Counted from the stretch's first letter, positions 32,700 to 43,244 are shown. The stretch: 64,000 nt of DNA from Ophiura sarsii (GCA_035610835.1 CM069455.1:23044264-23108263), one strand, 5' to 3'. Numbers and translations are program-made. Notes: generated by a model from the sequence alone, not told the origin.

Positions 32700-34395
32700 T
32701 ATAGGGTGTTACCTGTGCGAGATGTTTAACCTTTGGTTAACCTGTTTAACCTTTGGTGTAAATTAGAAGACAAAAATGAATAGAGGGTGTCACAAAAGAA
32801 AAGTGTTTAAGATGTCCCTAAAGCAAGGAATTCATCAGGATGTCATTAAAGTAAAACACCTGAAGAAAATGTTATATAAGAGGTGTTCACACAGGGTGTT
32901 GATAAAGTAAGGTGTTTTCACAAGGGGTCACAGAAATAATGAATTTCACACAAAAGTTACCACAGAAAGTTTTTTATACGAGGCGTCCCAAAATCAAGGC
33001 GTTTGTACAAGTTAACCAAAACTAAGGTAATTATACAGGAAGTTATGCAAACATGGCATTTATTCAGGGTGTAACAAAAACATGGATTTTCCATATGGTG
33101 TCACTAAAGCAAGGTGCTTAGGCCTAAAAAAAAGAAGGTTTGTTTGCCCAAACTCGACCGACCCATAATATCTCAAAACCCATGCTTTTTTTTAATTTTA
33201 AATGTTTTATGTTGAAAAATATATGTATTAAATGATATTTTCATCTTAATTTGCCAAACTTATCAACAAAACTTCCCTTTAAAACACCAAGGAGATGCAA
33301 ATCCAAGATCCTACCACTATCTAGTGAAAAACATAACATGTCACATCTACATCTACATCGACAGTTTGTAGGTTTGTACTACAGGCTGCCGTTTGTACTA
33401 CAGGCTGCCGTTTGTACTACAGGCTGCCAGCTGCACTATTAAAACAAAATATATGTATTAGCCCTAACCAGCCAGGCTATGTTTTTACGGTGTGGAAACC
33501 GGGGGAGGGGGACAAAGTATGATTTTTTAACCAAATAATCGCTGTGAAACCCCTGGGATTTGACCCTCGGACACTCCGCCGCGTCCCTAACTACTCGGCT
33601 ATAACCTGCCAACGCTCATCCGGGCAGTGATTTAGTACACACATATAAGCTTGGTTGATGACTTCATCGAATCGAATGCTGTAAAATGCGCGTGGACATT
33701 ATTTTTTGCCGTAGTAAATCTGAGTGTAGGAAGGTTAGGGGTCTAAAGAACATTACAGTGTATTATAATCAAAGTGTATAGTATTTTTCTTCACTAAATG
33801 TGAAAAAGGAAATCGACCTACCGACCCACTTTTTTCAACTCTTGTATGGGCAAACAAACCTCTTTTTTTAGGCCTTAGGGACGTTTAAACGGCTTGACAT
33901 AAAAGCGCCACAAAGCGGTGTTTATACAGGGTTTCACAAATGCATTGTTTGTACAGGTTGTCACAGAAGCAGTGTTTATACAGGGTGTCACTATTGCAAT
34001 GCTTATACAGGGGTATTAAAAGTAGTGATTATACAGGGTGTTACCAAAGCAAGCAGTGTTGTGTACAGGGTGTCGTAATGCAGTGTTAATAAAAGGGTGT
34101 TGTAAAAGCAGTATAAAAGGGTGTCGTAAAAGCAGTGTTTATAAAAGGGTGTCATAAAAGCAGTATTTATAAAAGGGTGTCAAAAAAGCAGTATTTATAC
34201 AGAGCATCAAAAATGCAAGGAGTATTTACAGGGATTCACCAAAGCAAGAGTTTATAAAGAGCGCACAAAAGCCAGCAGTTTTTAAAGTGTCCCATAAGCA
34301 AGGCATTTATTCAAGGCATTTGTACAAGGCATCACAAAATGTTAATTAGTTTAAACATGACACCACAAAAGCATACAGGGCGTACCTTGGTAACT
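32700..34395. repeat. Minisatellite array, 27-bp-type family, split by an insertion
   Basis: Degenerate units 32700-33120 and cleaner units 33890-34390 (GTTTATAAAAGGGTGTC) are one array interrupted by the element at 33121-33874. A purer 24-26-base GTGTCGTAAAAGCAGT variant appears near 34060-34200. Confidence 0.85.
33121..33874. mobile_element. 754-bp PIF/Harbinger-like non-autonomous element, TTA duplication
   Basis: GGCCTAAAAAAAAGAAGGTT at the left mirrors AACCTCTTTTTTTAGGCC at the right, and GTTTGTTTGCCC/GGGCAAACAAAC extends the arms. TTA flanks both sides. The paralogues near 22376 and 29100 read GCTTATTAAGGGGCGTTTAA without the insert. Inside, minus strand 33551-33610 has an A-box-like TAGCCGAGTAGTTAGG and a B-box-like GGGTCAAATCCC, a nested tRNA-like segment. 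No transposase. Confidence 0.85.
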
Positions 34396-34397
34396 TT

Positions 34398-34869
34398 GGC
34401 CCGTATTCTCGTACGTAGTTAAACACGGTTTTAAGCTAAACACGCGTCTAACTTTGACGTTAGACACAGCATTTAACTAAACGCAATTCTCGTACATTTG
34501 TTTTACTTAAACACGCGTCTAACTCGCCGAAATGTGGGTACGGGGGTAGTTTAATGCGTGTTTAACTAAACTCGCGCACCAACTGTATGCCTTGAATGAT
34601 CACTCAACCGTGCCCGGTGCAAGCTGACGTGCAGATCGGGTAGTCTTTAAAAGTACCGTGTTTTTAAGGCATTCGGTCGATATCTATTGTAACCCATTAG
34701 GGCCACAATGAATTAAATACCTGTATACAATCAACGCAGGACCACTCTGGGAACGAGATTTGCAGAGTTTAAAATTGTGTTTTGTTAAACACGTCGTTTA
34801 AAGGATAAACTCACGTTTAAGTTAAACACGATTTTAAGCTAAAACCGTGTTTAGTACAAGAATACGGCC
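34398..34869. mobile_element. 472-bp TIR element with GGCC ends
   Basis: GGCCCGTATTCTCGTAC at the left mirrors GTACAAGAATACGGCC at the right, with TTAAACACGG/CCGTGTTTA further in and several internal AAACACG repeats. TTT lies on both sides. The paralogous site at about 29750 reads GGTAACTTTACATTTTAAA without it. GGCC ends suggest kinship with the PIF/Harbinger-like set, but TTT is not the usual TTA. Confidence 0.7.
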
Positions 34870-35175
34870 TTTTATGTTTTTAAGCACGTTAATCTTTAGT
34901 GAGGTTTAAATTTGAAATGAAAGTTTTGTCTCAAAATTGTTTGTATAATACGCGTCTTATATAGCATGCTTTCCATAAGCATTTTATTTCAGGCAAATTG
35001 TATTTACTTTTACATTTGAATTCATTTTAACAGGCCAAGTACATCTTAAAAATGTATAGTAACTTGAAGAACAGCCTCTTATTTGCGCAATATCTGCACA
35101 GTGGACCACAAACAAATACAATTGAAAATCATAGAAAATCCAACTCTACTACATGTAGGCGCTCATAGCCCTCAA

Positions 35176-35571
35176 CACTTATAAAACTCTATTGTACATT
35201 TCACGGACATAAATTATGCTAATGAGCTCATTAAATGACGTCACTCGCATCATCGGGTTTCCCCGATGATTGAAATACGTTGATTGAAATTCTAGGTCGA
35301 GTAAAATGATGTTCTTATTTGTTGTCTGTGAGCTTTTCTGATTTTTTTCCCGTATTGGAGTATTTTTTTATTGAAAATAGACAGTTCAAATTAAACTTTG
35401 GTTCCAAGTTCAACTGACAGCACATGTATTAAAGGCGACAGCAACAGCAATATGCAAGCAACATTTGAGAAAAAACGATGCCTGACTTTGCAAGAAAGTG
35501 TACGGGGAAGTGTACGGGTGAACATGGCAAACCAAAACAGCCTAGTAAATAATCACCTCCGTGGCGCAATT

Positions 35572-35611
<40 letters not shown>

Positions 35612-35780
35612 GAGTCCAGCCGGCGGCGTTGTTACCTTTTGCATTTAATGCAGATTGACAAATCACAGTAAAAATATAATATTGACAAAATCACAGACCA
35701 CTTACACAAAAATCGCATCTGCGCATGCTCCTGTCGTGATCGAAATCCACCACACAAGCAATGGGCGAGTTTTATAAGTG
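35176..35780. mobile_element. 605-bp TIR insertion carrying a tRNA-Asn-like gene, CTCAA duplication
   Basis: CACTTATAAAACTC at the left mirrors GAGTTTTATAAGTG at the right. CTCAA lies on both sides (35171-35175, 35781-35785). The paralogues near 23826, 30128 and 39454 read AGCCCTCGATCAGG uninterrupted, so this block alone gained the segment. A 5-bp duplication and a CAC start recall Transib-type ends, but I cannot assign a superfamily. Confidence 0.75.
35555..35628 (+). tRNA. tRNA-Asn (GTT), possibly a pseudogene
   Basis: A 74-base cloverleaf: D arm GGCGCAATTGGTTAGCGC, anticodon arm TTCGG-CTGTTAA-CCGAA with anticodon GTT, and T arm around TTCGAGT. From the D arm to the T loop it matches eukaryotic tRNA-Asn almost perfectly. 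Weak points are two acceptor-stem mismatches (first pair A-C, fourth pair T-C) and one G-G in the T stem. A and B box promoters are intact. It sits inside a mobile-looking insertion, so it may be a transported or decaying copy. Confidence 0.75.
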
Positions 35781-36241
35781 CTCAATCAGGCGTGCCATCA
35801 TATATGCACTTAGGTATGGGCAGACTGCCACACAAGTGACCCGAGTTTGATTTCCAGCGCCGGATAAGCCAATTCCCCCACACCCTCAAATTTGATCACA
35901 TTTTCTTCCCTGACACGATTCATGCCTTTATGAACAATCATAACTGGGGAGTTAGTTTTTTTTTAAAAATCTTATCAAGTATGCCACTTGCCACATTCAT
36001 TAATTCATTAGTAACTATATGTCACTGAAAAAAAAGAGCCACAGCTGACAAATAGGGGAAGGTTTTTTTTGGATAAACCTGACCAAAAGACATAAAACGC
36101 CCTCCAAAGATGGGTTACCATATCAACTGAAGAAATAAAAGAGCAGTACCAAGAGACAAAGAGTTATATTTTCAGCAGAACATGCTGTCAGTGTGTGCAA
36201 TGTTAGTATACGTGCAGTGCTTCAACGCCTTAAGCACATAC

Positions 36242-36502
36242 CGTCGGTGGCAGCCACAATAACATTAAAGGTACACGTAGCAATGTTGTTAGATCCATCG
36301 GAAAAGACGTACTGAACTTGCGTAGTGCCAACATCGAACAAGTCTCCGGGTGTCTGGCTCCTGAATATGAGATTGGCTGTGCCGCTATCATCCGTAGCGG
36401 TAGGCTCAGTCCATGTGACTGTGGCACTTGAACTACCGACACTTGCCGTGGCCGTGACATCATTTATACAGTCTATCACTGGTGCAGTGGTATCTCCTGA
36501 TG
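36242..36502 (-). CDS. HYR domain exon 5 (alpha type, 87 codons)
   Basis: Opens GDTTAPVIDCINDVTATA, SSSATVTWTEPTATDDSG, FRSQTPGDLFDVGTTQ, VQYVFSDGSNN and CTFNVIVAAT. GSNN replaces GSGN at the usually invariant glycine, as in the alpha at 40307. Donor GTATGT, acceptor CAATAG. Only 469 bases separate it from the next beta, the shortest alpha-beta intron. Confidence 0.94.
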
Positions 36503-36971
36503 CTATTGAGGGACGGGAGATGGGAATCAGGTAGGAGATAATACATGTAGACACTCAGTAGTGGGCACAGCAATATTTGTTGACATTTCTTTTTTTATAT
36601 TTGTTACACCACTTTATACATCAAATAGTAGGGTCATATAATATCCAATGGTTCTGTGACCATACGGTTTGATGGAGGATTTTGGTTCTTATGGTTTTTA
36701 AGACAAAATAAGCTCCTATACCCCTCATCAAAAGTCAAAGGTGGTTCAATTGTTTGTATGGCTCCAAAGAAGAAAAAATTTGATCATGTCAAAATCATCC
36801 AATTTTCTTATTATATTCCTTTGAATGGTAAGTATAATTCTATATATGCTGCCGTTACTGAATTGGATGAGCGTGCAGTTTTCTTCAACCTCCACACACT
36901 GGGCCACTGCAAAGAATGTGTTACACGTAAGAGGAAGGGTGGCATTTACTTTACTTAGATAGTGTACTTAC

Positions 36972-37217
36972 TAGCGACAACATTAACATTAAATGTGCAC
37001 TGAGCACTGTTGCCCGATCCATCAGTGAATGTGTAGGTCACTTGGGTGGTTCCAACTTGGAAGAATGATCCTGGAGTATGAGTCCTTGATGTGGTCACAC
37101 CGCCAGCGTTATCTGTAGCAGTTGGTTCTGTCCAGGTTACTGAAGCTCCAGTGCTGCCAGTAGTTGTTGTTACAGTGACATCATTGATGCAGCTAACAAC
37201 TGGTGGGATACTGTCAA
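36972..37217 (-). CDS. HYR domain exon 4 (beta type, 82 codons)
   Basis: Standard beta module, DSIPPVVSCINDVTVTTTTG to NVVA. It is essentially identical to the beta at 32132, including flanking intron text GAAAAATGTAAGCAATATTG. Donor GTAAGT, acceptor CTTCAG. Confidence 0.95.
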
Positions 37218-37489
37218 CTGAAGGAAAAATGTAAGCAATATTGTTAAAATCAAAATTCAATACTAGTGAAGGAATGCTTGTTGTTCGAGATCCACCAGAT
37301 CAGACACTGGTTATAACCGGTTCAGTCGTGAAAGAATGGTAATGACTAGTGAAGTCAATCATGAGCGAATGGTTTTGACAGTTTCAGGCATGAAATTTGT
37401 TTAATCTTTTGAAAAGGCAACTTTAATCCAGCTAGGTCTTATTTTAATGAGCTTATGTCAAGTCATTAATACTAGGGCATGATCCATCC

Positions 37490-37950
37490 CAAACAGATCA
37501 GGCTAGGAAATAAGCGGGCAACAGGCGCCGTTCAGCGCCCGTCGGAAGGCAAAAGGCGCCCGTATTGGAAAAAAATGAAGAGTACAGGCGCCTATAATTT
37601 CACCATTTTGGCGCCCGTTGTCAGACCTGGTTTGAGAGAACTGGGATCGTGGAATCAAAACAAACTGCACATGGCGTGGCATTCAATTTTGTACCGTCTA
37701 GTTATTGTGCAGACATGTACATTTTCTACCGTGTCTTTCGTACGTAGGAAAGGGAAATCCCAAACATCAATTGAACGGTGTGAATGAATGAGAGAAAAAA
37801 TGGTTCTCAGCTGCTTTATTTTGTGTGATATACATGCGCGGGCATCACGAGTCGTCTAAAAATTACTGTACGGGGCAAAGGTCATCAAGATTTGTACGAA
37901 TATTAATGAGTTTGGTTACGAGTTATAAATAGCGCTCTTGTTTACGAAAA
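37490..37950. other. Block-specific insertion-like segment, unidentified
   Basis: Between AAACAGATCAGG and the resumed minisatellite at about 37950, this copy carries GC-richer text with repeated GGCGCC(C/T)GT motifs (37523-37620) not present in the paralogous introns. The plus-strand reading frame at 37479-37787 has no recognisable domain. I found no terminal repeats. Confidence 0.35.
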
Positions 37951-38850
37951 TTTCACACAAAAGTTACCACAAAGTTTTTTTATACGAGGAGTCTCAAAAT
38001 CAAGGCATTTGTACAAGTTGACCAAAAACCAATGTACTTATTATACAGGAAGTTATGCAAACATGGCATTCATTCAGGGTGTAACAAAAAGACGGATTTT
38101 CCACATGGTGTCACTAAAGCAAGGTGCTTTTTGAGGGGCATTTAAACAGGTTGACATAAAAGCGGTGTTTATACAGGGTTTCACAAATGCAGTGTTTATA
38201 CAGGGTGTCACTAATACACCTATCAGTTGTAAGACGCACTATACGACCCCCGGGAGAGGTGCGTCGTGGGTGCGTCGTTTACCAATAATTCTTGATGGAG
38301 GGTACGTAAGTGGCAGCCTTTGGTCCGTCAAAAAAATGATGGAGGGTGCGTAAAGGTCCGTCTCTTTACATGGGTGCGAATGGGCTGATAGTTGACTGAG
38401 GGTGCGTATTTGGATGGCAATGGTCCGTCGTTTTTTTGACACAGGGTGCGTCATGGTACATGAGAAGTTGACGCACCTCGGTAAAGTGACGCACCACTCC
38501 CGGGGGTCGTATAGTGCATCTTACAACTGATAGGTGTATAATGCAATGCTTATACAGGGGTAACAAAAGTAGTGATTATACAGGGTGTTACCAAAGCAAG
38601 CAATGTTGAATACAGGTGTGTCGTAAAAGCAGTGTTAATAAAAGGGTGTCGTAACAGCAGTCAGTGTTTATAAAAGGGTGTCATAAAAGCAGTGTTTATA
38701 CAGAGCATCACAAATGAAAGGAGTTTTTACAGGGTTTCACCAAAGCAAGAGTTTATAAAGAGCGCACAAAAGACAGGAGTTTTTAAAGTGTCCCATAAGC
38801 AAGGCATTTATACAAGGCATCACAAAATGGCAAGTAGTTTAACGGTTTCC
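37950..38850. repeat. Minisatellite array, 27-bp-type family, split by an insertion
   Basis: It is homologous to 32940-34390. Clean units (GGTGTTTATACAGGGTTTCA) lie on both sides of the foldback at 38217-38536. Confidence 0.85.
38217..38536. mobile_element. 320-bp foldback MITE with TA duplication and empty site
   Basis: CACCTATCAGTTGTAAGACG at the left mirrors its complement at the right, extending through ACTATACGACCCCCGGGA (arms of about 45 bases). TA lies on both sides. The paralogue at about 33985-34005 reads GTGTCACTATTGCAATGC without the insert. The core is rich in GGTGCGTC(A/G) repeats. Non-coding. Confidence 0.88.
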
Positions 38851-39775
38851 ATGCGGCAGGCGTCTGCAGACGACATTTCAAAATTGCACAAAATTGCACA
38901 AAAATGTCAAAATTATTGAATTTCATTGCCATATTTGGAATCACCATGGGAAATGCATTGAAATAAGTACAAACATGCCTGGTACTGGTTCAGTAATCCT
39001 TGAGAAAGACTTGGGAAAAGTTTCTGAAAAATCTGTTTTGAATTTGGTAAAACTAATAGCCGCGTGGAAAGTGTTAAACATGACATCACAAAAGCATACA
39101 GGGTGTACCTTGGTAACTGTACGTTTTAAGCATGTTAATCTTTAGTGAGATTTCAATTTGAAATGAAAAAGTTTTATCTCAAAATTGTTTGTATAATATG
39201 CGTCTTATATAGCGTGCTTTCCATAAGCATATTCTACAATGAAGTTATGATCTTTTTAATTCAGACACATTTTATTTCAGACAAATTGTATTTACTTTTA
39301 CATTTGAATTCATTTTAACAGACCCAAGTACATTTTAAAAATGTATAGTAACTTGAAGAACAGCCTCTTATTTGCGCAATATCGGTACAGTGGTTCACAA
39401 ACAAATACAATTGAAAATCATAGAAAATCCAACTCTACTAGGCGCTCATAGCCCTCGATCAGGCATGTCATCATATGTGCACTCACTGCACTTACATGTA
39501 GGTATGAGCGGACTGCCACGCTGGTGACCCGAGTTTGATTTCCAGGGCCGGATAAGCCAATTCCCCCACCCCCTCTTATTTTATCAGATTTTCTCCCCTG
39601 ACACGATTCATTCCTTTAATCATAACTGGAGAGTTAGGTGTTTTGCCACTTGCCATTCATTAGTGACTATACGTCACTGAAAAAAGAGCCACAGCTAACA
39701 AATAGGGCAAGGATTTTAGATTGACATTAGATAAACCTGACCAAAAGACATAAAACGGCCTCCAAAGATGGGTTA

Positions 39776-40067
39776 GGCCAAACAAAGAAGGTTCGTCTCA
39801 GAAACATTTTGCAAAAAAGGTAAGTTGTGTGCAATTTTTTTTTTTTTTAATTTAGAAAAAAAGCTATGAGATATGCATTTTTTTTTTGTTGCTATTATCC
39901 AAGCATACAGAGAACTTTTTAAAAATATTTTCTTTAAAAATCCACACACAAAAAATCCAAAAAATCCAATAAAAATTAGGCCTCGGCGCGTAGACCTACG
40001 TGCCGTAGCTCAATTCACATACCAATGCGGGCGGGCTTCTGAGACAAACATTCTTCTTTGTTTGGCC
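39776..40067. mobile_element. 292-bp PIF/Harbinger-like MITE, TTA duplication
   Basis: GGCCAAACAAAGAAGGTTCG at the left mirrors ATTCTTCTTTGTTTGGCC at the right, with GTCTCAGAA/TTCTGAGAC further in. TTA precedes it (39773-39775) and follows it (40068-40070). The paralogues at about 24160 and 36113 read GATGGGTTACCATATCAAC uninterrupted. Non-coding. Confidence 0.85.
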
Positions 40068-40206
40068 TTATCATACCAGCCAAAGATGTTTGGCCTTATC
40101 ATACCAGCCAAAGATGTTTGGCCTTATCATACCAACCAAAGATGTTTGGCCTTATCATACCAACCAAAGATGTTTGGCCTTATCATACCAATCAAAGAAA
40201 TAATAG
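40068..40206. repeat. 28-bp tandem repeat made of target flank plus element end
   Basis: Four full units 40068-40179 and a fifth partial one at 40180. Each unit is 21 bases homologous to the target flank (TTATCATACCAACCAAAGATG, written in two parts TTATCATACC and AACCAAAGATG) plus 7 bases, TTTGGCC, equal to the end of the adjacent MITE. The paralogous introns have the flank once only. Confidence 0.9.
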
Positions 40207-40306
40207 AGCAGTACCAAGAGACAAAGAGTTATATTTTCAGCAGAACATGCAGTCGGTGTGTGCAATGTTAGTAACCGTGCAGTGCTTCAACGCTATAAGC
40301 ACATAC

Positions 40307-40567
40307 CATCGGTGGAAGTCACAATGACATTAAAGGTACACGTAGCAATGTTGCTAGATCCATCGGAAAAGATGTACTGAACTTCAGTAGTGCCAACATT
40401 GAATGAGTCTCCGGGTGTCTGGCTCCTTAATATGAGAGTGGCTGTGCCGCTATCATCCGTAGCGGTAGGCTCAGTCCACGTGACTGTGGCACTTGAACTA
40501 CCGGCACTTGCTGTGGCCGTGACATCATTTATACAATCTATCACTGGTGCAGTGGTATCGCCGGATG
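40307..40567 (-). CDS. HYR domain exon 3 (alpha type, 87 codons)
   Basis: Opens GDTTAPVIDCINDVTATA, SSSATVTWTEPTATDDSG, LRSQTPGDSFNVGTTE, VQYIFSDGSSN and CTFNVIVTST. ILRSQ replaces LIFRSQ-type residues and GSSN replaces GSGN. Donor GTATGT, acceptor CAATAG. Confidence 0.95.
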
Positions 40568-41233
40568 CTATTGAGGGACGGGAGATGGGAATCAGGTAGG
40601 AGATAATACATGTAGACACTCAGTAGTGGGCAAAGCAATATTTGTTGACATTTCTTTTTTGATATTTGTTACACCACTTTACACATCGAATAGAAAGGTC
40701 ATTTCATATCCAATGGTTCTGTGACCATACGGTTTGACGGAGGATGTTCTTTATGGTTTTTAAGACCAAATAAGCTCCTATTACCCCTCATCAAAAGTCA
40801 AAGGTGGTTCAATTTAGTTGAAAAAGTATCTAGAATTGTTTGTATGGCTCCAAAGAGGAAAAGATTCGATCATGTCAAATTCATCCGATTTTCTATTATA
40901 TTCCTTTGAAATGATAAGTACATGTACATTGTATAATTCAAGTTTCACTGTTGTCATAATATAGATCATTTAAAATAAAGATCAATTGTTCTGAACATTT
41001 GGGCTATCAAAATAGTGAGCAATGTTATTTCAAAAGTTTGTATATTATCATGAACATGATGAGTTGGAACCAACTAATTATCAAATGTTCTCCAGATCAC
41101 AGGCTTTCAATACTATTGTGACCCACATTACCACTACACGTACATATTATGGAATGGATGGTTGCAGGGCTTGCCTCTTTGAGCTCTGGGACAGTAGTAT
41201 TATGCCAAAGTAGAGGTCCTTCGGGTGTAAATA

Positions 41234-41388
41234 CAGTTCAACCTCCGTTATCCGACCCCTTCTATTGTCCCATTTTGAGCATGTTAGGACACTTAATGCA
41301 GAGTTACACATACTTCGCTTATCCAGATTTGTCACTTATCCGGCCTTATGCTTGGTCCCATCATGTCCGGATAACCAAGATTGGACTG
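41234..41388. mobile_element. 155-bp pogo/Tigger-like MITE with TA duplication
   Basis: CAGTTCAACCTCCGTTATCCG-type left end (21 bases, 41234-41254) and CGGATAACCAAGATTGGACTG right end are imperfect inverted repeats, flanked by TA on both sides. A CAGT start, the CCTC-TTATCCG motif and a TA target are typical of pogo/Tigger elements. It is specific to this block and its fragment lies at 4609. Confidence 0.8.
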
Positions 41389-41430
41389 TACCACAAAATG
41401 TGAAAAGCCTTGCCAGGGAAATGTTGAAGC

Positions 41431-41679
41431 TAAGGCTGTTAATGCATGGGTAGTTTCGTACCCGGGTACCCGACCCGTTTTTCGGGCGGGTACCCGAAAA
41501 TTTACACTAAAAAAATATTTAATAAATGGGGTTTTTTGAAGTACAAATTTGTCCCAAAATGACACATAATGGGGTCAATAGAGGTCATTTCTTTTTACAT
41601 TTCGGGTATTCGGATTCCTAATTTGGTACCCGGGTACCCGGAATAGTGGGCGGGTACCCGGGTATAAGTCACAGCCTTA
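41431..41679. mobile_element. 249-bp hAT-like MITE with 8-bp duplication beside a splice donor
   Basis: TAAGGCTGT at the left mirrors ACAGCCTTA at the right; GGGTACCCG palindromes fill both arms. GTTGAAGC (41423-41430) and GTTGAAAC (41680-41687) match at 7 of 8. The right edge is 31 bases from the exon at 41711. Confidence 0.75.
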
Positions 41680-41710
41680 GTTGAAACAGAGACAAACTTG
41701 AATAACTTAC

Positions 41711-41956
41711 TAGCAACTACATTGACGTTGAAGATGCACTGAGCGCTGTTACCAAAGCCATCTGTGAAAGTATAGGTCACCTGGGTGGTACCAATGTTGA
41801 AGAATGTTCCTGGTGTGTGTGTCCTGGATGTGGTCACACCGCCAGAATTATCTGTTGCAGTTGGTTCAGTCCAAGTAACAGAAGCCCCCGTGCTACCAGA
41901 GTTTGTTGTCACAGTAACGTCATTGATGCAGTTAACCACTGGTGGAATGTTATCAG
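41711..41956 (-). CDS. HYR domain exon 2 (diverged beta type, 82 codons)
   Basis: Reads DNIPPVVNCINDVTVTTNSG, GASVTWTEPTATDNSGG, TSRTHTPGTFFNIGTTQ, VTYTFTDGFGN and QCIFNVNVVA. NSGG, GTFFNIG, DGFGN and QCIF separate it from the homogenised betas, so it likely keeps an older sequence. Donor GTAAGT, acceptor CTTCAG. Confidence 0.94.
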
Positions 41957-42139
41957 CTGAAGAAATTGTTGAAATAAAACGTGAGATCATGGTAAGTGGA
42001 ATTAAAGGTAGATGTTCTGATTTCTTGCCAGATTTTCAACTTGATGTTTTCTATTTTACATGAAAGGTCATCCTTAAAATTTTCGCTTTCCAAAGTTGGA
42101 GTTGCATAACTCAAATGGTTCTTATTTTAGAAGCACATG

Positions 42140-43110
42140 GTTCTTATTTTAGAAGCACAAAGTCACAAGCGATGTGCCCATTGAGCAGTACACAAACTGG
42201 CAGTTGCAGGGGCGGAAATTTCTTGTTAGGTGTGGGGGGGATGAAAAGTGTGGACCAAAAAAAATGAAATTGAGCTGGTACCATCTATGCGATGCTCGGA
42301 CAGGGGGTGTCTGAGGGGGGCACATTGCCCCCCTCCGAAGAAGAAAAAATTTCCCCTCCGAAGAAGAAAAAATTTCAATTTTAAAACTCATTTGGTGCGA
42401 TCTGGTGTATACTTTTGACCAATATTGTATGAAAAGCCATCGCTTCATTTTCAATAAATATTTTGTTTTTTATCAATGCACGAAAGAAGTTGAGCATTTT
42501 TTATACTGATATATTCTTGATTTTAGTATAGATGGTTTAAAAGCTCCAACAGGGGTAGTCTGAGGGGGGATGTGCCCCCCCTCAGAAGTAGAATTTTTTT
42601 CAATTTTCAAACTCATTTGGTGAGATCTGGTGTATACTTTTGACCAATGTTGTATTGAAAAGCCATCGGTTCATTTCAGTGGCGTAACTAGACTTTTTCA
42701 TTTTTGGGGGAGGGGGGGGGGGGGGGGCAAGAAGGGGCAGTGACTTGAAATGGGGGGTGGGCTCCTAATGGGTGGGCTCCATTCCAGTGTCAAGAAATGC
42801 GACTTTACACCTACCTTTTGCACGATTGAGCTACATTTCGGCTCTAAACAAGCTTGTACCATAGAATATTGCATTTTGGGAAGACTTCATTTTCAATAAA
42901 TAGGCCTATTTTGTTTTTTATCAATGCATATATTCTTGAATTTAGTATAGATAGTTTGAAAGCTCGAACAGGGGGATTCTGAGGGGATGTGCCCCCTGCT
43001 CAGAATTTGATTTTTTTTTAAATTTTACCTTTTGGTGCGATTTGGTGCATACTTTTGACCAATATTTTATTGAAAAGCAATCACTATTTCTGATCAATAT
43101 TGGCTTTTTA
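42140..43110. repeat. Tandem and dispersed copies of a G-rich/T-rich repeat
   Basis: A unit containing (C/A)CAGGGG(T)-TCTGAGGGG, TTTTT and ATTTGGTG(C/A)GATCTGGTG then ATACTTTTGACCAAT occurs at about 42300-42470, 42545-42680 and 42960-43090. TTCTTATTTTAGAAGCACA is duplicated at 42119-42160. CAGTGGCGTAACTAG at about 42677 looks like one end of a hAT-like MITE whose partner end was not found. Confidence 0.55.
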
Positions 43111-43244
43111 AATAGGCAGATACGCCTATGCCAGAAAGTAGTTAATAAGTTACCTCCAAAAGATGGATTCTAGTCAACGTACGTACGCGTATATGTATCC
43201 TGACCAATGTCGTACAATAAACTCCAAATGTTCTTATGTCCCTC

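Noticed and set aside
35429..35644. Minus-strand reading frame containing PPAGLEPPTFRLTAERANQL
   Set aside because: It is the antisense translation of the tRNA-Asn gene, a well-known false protein call.
38239..38566. Minus-strand reading frames inside the 38.2-kb insertion
   Set aside because: They lie within a foldback MITE full of GGTGCGTC repeats and have no domain similarity.
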